Positions 58,718-64,000 of a DNA stretch of 64,000 nt are shown piece by piece. The DNA comes from UBA5336 sp964412785 (GTDB lineage: Bacteria > Pseudomonadota > Alphaproteobacteria > Caulobacterales > Hyphomonadaceae). The stretch is taken from assembly GCA_964412785.1 (NCBI GenBank), contig CAYPQD010000011.1, positions 1 through 64,000 of the forward strand, read 5' to 3'. The notes beneath the pieces were generated by a model. The model had not been told where the DNA came from. It made no database searches and was given only the letters and a program-made list of their open reading frames with translations. The translations under genes and the position numbers were made by a program. Position 1 is the stretch's first letter, and each line of letters opens with the position of its first letter.

Positions 58718-59899
58718 TCAGCGCTGGAGTTCCTTCATCGCCTCGTCGAGGCCCTCCAGCGTCAGTTCGAACATGCGCTGAGGGCCGATCAGCTCGCGCA
58801 CCAGCTGGATCGACGGGGTGTGCGGCCAGGCACCGGATTTTACCGGGTTCAGCCAGACAAGGCTCGGATAGGTGTCGACGAAGCGCTGCAGCCAGAGGCC
58901 GCCGGGCTCGTCATTCCAGTGCTCCACCGAGCCGCCGGAATAGGTGATCTCATAGGGGCTCATGGAGGCATCACCAACGATTATGACCTTCCAGTCGGAC
59001 GGATACTTGTGCAACACGTCCCAGGTCGGCACTTGTTCCTGCCGGCGCCGGCGATTGTCCTTCCACATGCCCTCATAGGGGCAGTTGTGGAAATAGAAGT
59101 GCTCAAGGTTCTTGATCTCTGTCCGGGCGGCGGAAAACAGCTCCTCCAGCACGCGGACATGCGGGTCCATGGAGCCGCCGACATCAAGCAGCAGCAGGAC
59201 CGAGACCGTGTTGCGCCGCTCCGGGCGCATCTCGATGTCGAGATAGCCGCGGCGCGCGGTGTTGCGGATCGTCTGGTCGAGATCCAGCTCCTCCGCCGCG
59301 CCATCGCGCGCCCACTTCCGCAGGCGTTTCAGGGCCACCTTTATGTTGCGTGTGCCAAGCTCGACGCTGTCGTCGAGATTGCGGAATTCGCGCTTGTCCC
59401 AGACCTTGACCGCGCGGCGGTGGCGCGACTTGTCCTGGCCGATGCGCACGCCTTCGGGGTTGTATCCATTGGCGCCGAAGGGGGAGGTTCCGCCCGTTCC
59501 GATCCATCTGTTGCCGCCCTCATGGCGCTTCTTCTGCTCTTCCAGACGCTGTTTCAGCGTGTCCATGAGCTTTTCGAAGCCGCCGAGCGCCTCGATTTCG
59601 GCCATCTCCTCCGGGGTGAGGAATTTCTCCGACAGCTTGCGCAGCCATTCCTCCGGCAGGTCCTGCACGCTGACGGCGTCGGCGAGGCTGTCGAGGCCCT
59701 TGAAGACATGCCCGAACACCTTGTCGAACTTGTCGATATTGCGTTCGTCCTTCACCAGCGCGCTGCGCGAGAGGTAGTAGAAATCCTCTACGTCCATTCC
59801 GATGACGCCCGACTGCATCGCGTCCAGCAGGGTGAGGTATTCGCGCAGGGTCACTGGGACCTTGGCGGCGCGCAGCTCCTGGAAGAAATTGAGAAACAT
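58718..59899 (-). CDS. VWA-domain protein (CoxE-like)
   Basis: A 393-residue cytosolic protein from ATG 59899 (FLNFFQELRAAKVPVTLREY). The N-terminal half matches the CoxE-like part that contacts MoxR ATPases; the C-terminal half is a von Willebrand A domain with the MIDAS-type DVGGSMD (first serine replaced by glycine, common in this group) and YFHNCPYEGMW. Such proteins usually sit next to a MoxR AAA+ gene; none is adjacent here. The gene just downstream is yghU, in the same direction. Confidence 0.9.
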   Translation of the reverse strand: MFLNFFQELRAAKVPVTLREYLTLLDAMQSGVIGMDVEDFYYLSRSALVKDERNIDKFDKVFGHVFKGLDSLADAVSVQDLPEEWLRKLSEKFLTPEEMAEIEALGGFEKLMDTLKQRLEEQKKRHEGGNRWIGTGGTSPFGANGYNPEGVRIGQDKSRHRRAVKVWDKREFRNLDDSVELGTRNIKVALKRLRKWARDGAAEELDLDQTIRNTARRGYLDIEMRPERRNTVSVLLLLDVGGSMDPHVRVLEELFSAARTEIKNLEHFYFHNCPYEGMWKDNRRRRQEQVPTWDVLHKYPSDWKVIIVGDASMSPYEITYSGGSVEHWNDEPGGLWLQRFVDTYPSLVWLNPVKSGAWPHTPSIQLVRELIGPQRMFELTLEGLDEAMKELQR

Positions 59900-60066
59900 G
59901 GGCTGTCTGGCCTCATCGCGGCAGCTGTGAATGCGTTTCGACCACCCTAGACCCTTCCGCCGTGCCGTCCAAGCGTCACGCAAAGGCAAGTGGCTGGTCC
60001 CTGGGGGTGCCGAATGGTCTCGCTTGTGGCATTCTCGCCTGGCAAGCGAGTCGGAGGGTGTTCGCG

Positions 60067-61626
60067 ATGCCGGGGCTGGAAAACTGGGGCATGGCCGCGC
60101 GGGTCGGCGTGGCGGTGATGGCGGTGGCAGGCTTTGGCCCGCCGGTGAACCACAAGCCGTTTGCGCCGCCGACGCCGGACGAGGTGCTGGCGGCTGAGGC
60201 CTGCGCGACGGCGCCCAACCCGCAATGCGTCCTTGATGTCATCTGGGCGCGGACCGACGAGCTTGATCGGACCTATGCGCACGAGACCCTGGCGGGCTTC
60301 CTGGAGGTCGCGGTCGATCTCGCCGACCCTGTGCTGCTTGATGCCTGGCTGGAGCGAACCGGGATCGAGGCGCGCAGCGAAACGGCTGTGTCGGCGCGCC
60401 TGAGGCTCGCGGCCAATGCCGGGGATAACGACACCGTGCGGGCGATCGCTGACGGTCCTGCCGGGGCAGACCGGTCACCGGAGCTGACCGCCACGCTGGC
60501 CCTGGCGCTCGACGCGGTGGGCGAACACGAGCGCGCCCGCGTGATCGCCGCCCGGCTGGTGGCGCCGGAGAGCCCGTCACGCAAGGCGCGGCGCGTCCAT
60601 GAGGAGCTGATCGAAGCGCTCGGGCCGCGGCCGAAAACGCTGGCCGACTGGGCCGGCGACATGGCCGACGGGAACGCAGCCTGGGACGCGGCCACGCGCG
60701 CTGCGCTGCAGGACTGGGCAGCCCAGTTCCGTATGGCCGCCGCCGCAGCGCCGGCGCCGAGCGTCGCCTATGACATCCGCGCGGAGGTGCATGGCCGCTT
60801 CCGCAGCAATGGATATGACTATATGCGCGCGCTCGCCTTCCTCGCGCCAGACCTCGGCGACGGGCTCGGCGAGGGCTTCGCCATGGACTGGCTGGAGCCC
60901 CTGATGGACGGCCCGGCGACGGTCAGCAACCCGCTGATCGCGGAATACTGGATGATAATCGCTGCCAGGCTGCCTGAGCGACCGCGCGCCGCATTGCTGG
61001 CCGCATTCGACCGGCGCCTGCCGCGGCCCGAGGGCAAGGTCGCGGCCCTGCGGGCGCTGGCCGGTGACCCGCAGGCGCCGGCCTCCGGGGCGGGTCTGGC
61101 AGCGATTGGCGGTATTGGCGGCGGCTTTGCCGAGCGCAAGGCGGCCGCCGCGCTGGCCGAGCTGGAGCCTGCGGCCTTCCTCGCCGCGGCGCAGGCGGGC
61201 GCTGCCCCACATTTCAACATCGGCCGCGCCGAGGCACTGGCGGCAGCGGCCGGGCAGGTCGCCGATCCGGCCTTCAGGGCCGATATCATGCGGGTGATGA
61301 TCGCCCTCGCTGAGGCGGGAGAGGGGTCGTTCGAGCGCGACACGCTGGCCCGTGAGGGCGGCGCGCTGGCCCGCGAGCTCTGCGATGCGGATGCGCGCCG
61401 TCGCGCCGAAGCCCTCGTGCGGGGTACGCCGGCGACCCTGAAGGCAATGCGCGACGTCCGCTTTGGCGGGACCATGGCGGATGCGCTGATGACGGTGTTG
61501 CGCTCGCCTGATGCGCCGGATGCGGTGATCAGTGGCGCGCTCCAGGGCTATCGCGAGGGGCTGGCGCAGCCAGAGTGTGCGCCTGGCGCGGCAGGCGAGG
61601 GCGCAGTGACGGTCGATCCTTCCTGA
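60067..61626 (+). CDS. Unknown alanine-rich helical-repeat protein
   Basis: The 519-residue frame starts MPGLENWGMAARVGVAVMAV, with a short hydrophobic segment that may be a signal, then is almost entirely alpha-helical and alanine-rich, with TPR/HEAT-like periodicity (RVIAARLVAPESPSRKARRV, RAALLAAFDRRLPRPEGKVA, AEALAAAAGQVADPAFRADI). It contains two cysteines near 46–54 and two near the C-terminus. No family is recognised; it may be a periplasmic scaffold. An upstream in-frame ATG at 59962 is less likely. Confidence 0.65.
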   Translation: MPGLENWGMAARVGVAVMAVAGFGPPVNHKPFAPPTPDEVLAAEACATAPNPQCVLDVIWARTDELDRTYAHETLAGFLEVAVDLADPVLLDAWLERTGIEARSETAVSARLRLAANAGDNDTVRAIADGPAGADRSPELTATLALALDAVGEHERARVIAARLVAPESPSRKARRVHEELIEALGPRPKTLADWAGDMADGNAAWDAATRAALQDWAAQFRMAAAAAPAPSVAYDIRAEVHGRFRSNGYDYMRALAFLAPDLGDGLGEGFAMDWLEPLMDGPATVSNPLIAEYWMIIAARLPERPRAALLAAFDRRLPRPEGKVAALRALAGDPQAPASGAGLAAIGGIGGGFAERKAAAALAELEPAAFLAAAQAGAAPHFNIGRAEALAAAAGQVADPAFRADIMRVMIALAEAGEGSFERDTLAREGGALARELCDADARRRAEALVRGTPATLKAMRDVRFGGTMADALMTVLRSPDAPDAVISGALQGYREGLAQPECAPGAAGEGAVTVDPS

Positions 61627-61671
61627 CCGCACCCCCTTTCCCATTGTCGCAAACTGCGTTTCATTACGAGG

Positions 61672-62430
61672 ATGACGGATCCGGACCTCGATCCAATGGA
61701 TGACGGGACCTATGGTGTTGCCGGATCAAAGGAGATCGGTGCGATTGCGCATCTCTATCGTGCGGAAGTCTACCGCTCGACGATCTGGCGCCAGCGACTG
61801 GACCAGACCACCAATTGGGCGGTCGTGTCGACTGGTATTGCCCTGTCGGTCGTGTTTGCAACCAACACCGCCTCGCCCTTCCCGATCGTGCTTGTGGGCC
61901 TGCTCTGCGTCATGTTCCTGGTGCTGGAGGCGCGACGCTATCGCTTCTTCTATGTCTGGCGGTTCCGCGCGCGGGTTCTGGAGATCGCCTTCTATGTGCC
62001 GATCCTGCGCGGTGAAGGGGCAAACATCCGGCTCGACAAGGGCACGGCGCTGTCCGATGATTATGAGACGCCGCAGTACCGGATCTCCATGCTGCGCGCC
62101 ATCGGCCGGCGGCTGCGGCGCAATTATGGCTGGATCTTCGCCATCCAGGGCGCGGCCTATTTCGCCAAGCTCGCCATGCACCCGAATGACGTGACCTCGT
62201 GGCCGCAATTCGTCGACCGGGCGCATATCGGACCGATCCCCGGCTGGCTGGCGCTGCTTGTCGGGCTCGCCTTCCATGCGGGGTGGGTCGGCATCATCCT
62301 CTACACCTGGCGACAGGAACAGCGCGACAAGACCAAGATGGCCGATTTCCTCGACAGCCGCCGCGACGTGCTGGCTCGGCGCGCGGAAGCCGACATCCGC
62401 AACGCCAAGGCGGTTGACGGGATGGACTGA
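61672..62430 (+). CDS. DUF2270 membrane protein
   Basis: A 252-residue protein with the DUF2270 signature: AHLYRAEVYRSTIWRQRLDQ, TTNWAVVSTGIALSV as first helix, EARRYRFFYVWRFRARVLE, and two further helices near the end (IQGAAYFAKLA, WLALLVGLAFHAGWVGI). The C-terminus is charged. Function is unknown. The CGAGG before ATG 61672 serves as ribosome site. Confidence 0.9.
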   Translation: MTDPDLDPMDDGTYGVAGSKEIGAIAHLYRAEVYRSTIWRQRLDQTTNWAVVSTGIALSVVFATNTASPFPIVLVGLLCVMFLVLEARRYRFFYVWRFRARVLEIAFYVPILRGEGANIRLDKGTALSDDYETPQYRISMLRAIGRRLRRNYGWIFAIQGAAYFAKLAMHPNDVTSWPQFVDRAHIGPIPGWLALLVGLAFHAGWVGIILYTWRQEQRDKTKMADFLDSRRDVLARRAEADIRNAKAVDGMD

Positions 62431-62519
62431 CCCGGCCGCCCGGGCAGCCAGGAGAGCAGGTTTTGCTTGATTTCATTCGGGATTGGCCGTTGTCTGGTTC
62501 GTCAACGGAGGAAGAGGTC

Positions 62520-64000
62520 ATGTGGAAACGGGTCGGCGCTCTGGTGTTCGCGACGGCGCTGGCAAGTTGTGCGAGCACGGATTTTAGCGAGCCGTCGCGT
62601 ACGGCCTGGCCGGAACTTGCGCCGTTCAAGTCTGAACGCGAGTTCGAGCACTATTACCTGACCGTAACCGGCCAGCTGGAGCGGCCCGAGGACGAGGCGG
62701 CGGATGATGCCTGGTGGACCGGCGATACACCCCCTCCACCCTCGCCACCGCCTCCACCCCCTCCTCCGCCCCCGCCACCTTCGGCAGCGCTCGCTGCGCC
62801 GGCTGCGGACATGGTCATGGAGAGCGCCGCGGTGAGCGCGGCCACTGCCGATATTGCCAATCCGTCGATCACCAACACCCAGGAAGCCGGCGTTGACGAG
62901 GGCGACATCGTCAAGCAGGTCGGGCGTTTCCTTGTCGTCCTGCAGGATGGGCGGCTGTTCAGCATCGACCTGATGCCAGACGGTGCCGCCGGCCTGGCGC
63001 ATGTCGACCGGGAGAATGTCTATCGCACCACTGAGGAAGACACCTGGTATGACGAGATGCTGGTATTCGGCCGCCAGGTGATCGTGATCGGCTATTCCTA
63101 CGACGCCCGGGCCAGCGTGTTCGCGGTGCTGCAGCTGGAGGAGGACGGCCAGATCACCTTCCGCGACCGTTTCTTCCTGCCGGCGCGCGACTATTATGAC
63201 GGCGACAATTACTCAACCCGGCTCGTGGACGGGCAGCTGGCGCTGCACACCTCCTTCTACCTCAGCGATGTGGAACGGTTCGAGGCGCTGGCCGCGCCGG
63301 CGCTGTCGCGCACCCTGGCGCCTTCCGACACGGCCCGGCTGGAGGCGCGGACGGTCTACCGGCCGGTGCAGGACGTCGACGACCCGCTGCTGCACACCGT
63401 CACCATCTGCCCGCTGCGCGACCTTGGCGACACGCAGGCTGCGCTGCCCGGCTGCCGGACAACCGCCTTCCTCGCCGGCGACCGCTATGAATACTACGCC
63501 TCGCAAGACGCGGTCTGGCTGTGGGTCAACAAGGACAGCGGCGGCTGGTGGATGCGCGGCGAGGACGAGGCGCAGAGCGAGGAAACCACTGCGCTGCTCT
63601 ACCGCATCCCCTACACCGGCGCGCCGGGCTTTGCCCGGGTTGCGGGGGCGCCGGTCAACCAGTTCTCGCTGGCGGCCGCGACGGACGTGTTCCGCGCCTT
63701 TGTCCGGGTCGAGCCTGGCGAGGATGCGCCAGACGATGCCTCGCCCTACAGGCTGATGCAGTTGCCCCTGGAGGCGATCTCGGTGCGCCCGGCGGGCATT
63801 GATCGCGGTGACTATGTGACCCTGCCGGATGTGGCCGACGGGCCGCTGGAGAACCGCTTTACCGGCACCCATTTCGTCTACACCGTCGACAATGGCTACT
63901 GGTCCTACTGGATGGAGGATGCGGGGGAGACGACGGCGCGGCTTGCCTTCGTGCCGCTGGCCGCGCCGCAGGCGCCCGAATTCCTTGACCTGCCGCATGG
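62520..64000 (+). CDS. Secreted beta-propeller lipoprotein, 3' end beyond window
   Basis: The frame from ATG 62520 stays open to the window edge (493 codons). The signal peptide ends LASC (lipobox, cysteine 17). A proline-rich linker (about residues 70–90, coded at 62730–62780) precedes the hallmark ITNTQEAGVDEGDIVKQVG, the start of the beta-propeller family related to WD-40 repeats (COG4880/PF09826 type). Blades with FLVVLQDGRLFSID and VIVIGYSYDARASVF follow. Function is unknown; an envelope-exposed propeller on a flexible stalk is likely. Confidence 0.85.
   Translation, partial: MWKRVGALVFATALASCASTDFSEPSRTAWPELAPFKSEREFEHYYLTVTGQLERPEDEAADDAWWTGDTPPPPSPPPPPPPPPPPPSAALAAPAADMVMESAAVSAATADIANPSITNTQEAGVDEGDIVKQVGRFLVVLQDGRLFSIDLMPDGAAGLAHVDRENVYRTTEEDTWYDEMLVFGRQVIVIGYSYDARASVFAVLQLEEDGQITFRDRFFLPARDYYDGDNYSTRLVDGQLALHTSFYLSDVERFEALAAPALSRTLAPSDTARLEARTVYRPVQDVDDPLLHTVTICPLRDLGDTQAALPGCRTTAFLAGDRYEYYASQDAVWLWVNKDSGGWWMRGEDEAQSEETTALLYRIPYTGAPGFARVAGAPVNQFSLAAATDVFRAFVRVEPGEDAPDDASPYRLMQLPLEAISVRPAGIDRGDYVTLPDVADGPLENRFTGTHFVYTVDNGYWSYWMEDAGETTARLAFVPLAAPQAPEFLDLPH

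Noticed and set aside
1..64000. CRISPR array, prophage, insertion sequence, integron, rRNA or tRNA
   Set aside because: Intergenic gaps are short; none shows regularly spaced repeats, transposase or integrase frames, or a cloverleaf with a TTC loop that I can support.

Overview
The window is high-GC, densely coded chromosomal DNA from an alphaproteobacterium, most like the stalked/dimorphic Caulobacterales–Maricaulales–Hyphomonadales group. The reasons are a CtrA response regulator with an Ala-Ala end, a CcrM-type GANTC methyltransferase, a PleC-like histidine kinase, split b and b' ATP-synthase subunits, a leuA–mreBCD–mrdA–rodA block, a CC0125/CC1285-type lipoprotein and a LexA box of the alphaproteobacterial GTTC-N7-GTTC form. 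I see no rRNA, tRNA, CRISPR array, prophage or insertion sequence.

Layout. 1–3.8 kb: the N-terminal part of a TIR–NB-ARC STAND protein running off the left edge, then cobS and an outer-membrane barrel protein. 4.4–10.2 kb: a minus-strand sulfate-assimilation operon (cysG, DUF2849, small ORF, cysI, DUF934, cysH) with a divergent LysR regulator. 10.6–13.3 kb: flhF-like and flhG-like flagellar genes, then ctrA with a GANTC site in its leader. 13.4–21.9 kb: a TVP38 membrane protein, leuA and the elongasome genes mreB, mreC, mreD, mrdA (PBP2) and rodA. 22–30 kb: an NSS transporter, prolyl iminopeptidase, small membrane and lipoproteins, a thioesterase, a three-gene module with an LvaA/ACAD10-like kinase, and a dipeptide epimerase. 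30.1–33.6 kb: an Mla-type lipid transport operon. 33.6–40.8 kb: the PleC-like kinase, a PsiE-like protein, NlpC/P60, cytochrome c, kdsB and pheA.

41–48.5 kb is one long minus-strand run: dciA, a DsbA-like protein, smc, then the F0 genes atpI, atpB, atpE, atpF' and atpF. 48.5–54.7 kb: mutY, overlapping ccrM tail to tail, a lipoprotein, an SOS-box-preceded radical SAM protein, two small glycosyltransferases and a family-4-like uracil-DNA glycosylase. 54.7–64 kb: ETF-QO, an unknown small protein, a DM13 protein, a YghU-type glutathione transferase, a VWA protein, unknown secreted and membrane proteins, and a beta-propeller lipoprotein running off the right edge.

How the parts relate. Envelope growth (MreBCD–PBP2–RodA, murein recycling epimerase, Mla, KdsB), cell-cycle control (CtrA, PleC, CcrM) and chromosome maintenance (SMC, DciA, MutY, UDG) dominate. 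The most unusual content is the TIR-STAND gene, a dispersed intergenic repeat of about 100 bp (three copies plus a partial one), a recurrent 13-mer at the 3' ends of minus-strand genes, an FlhF-like protein with broken GTPase motifs, and the kinase module around 26.5–29 kb. All functional calls come from reading motifs by eye; no database search was possible.
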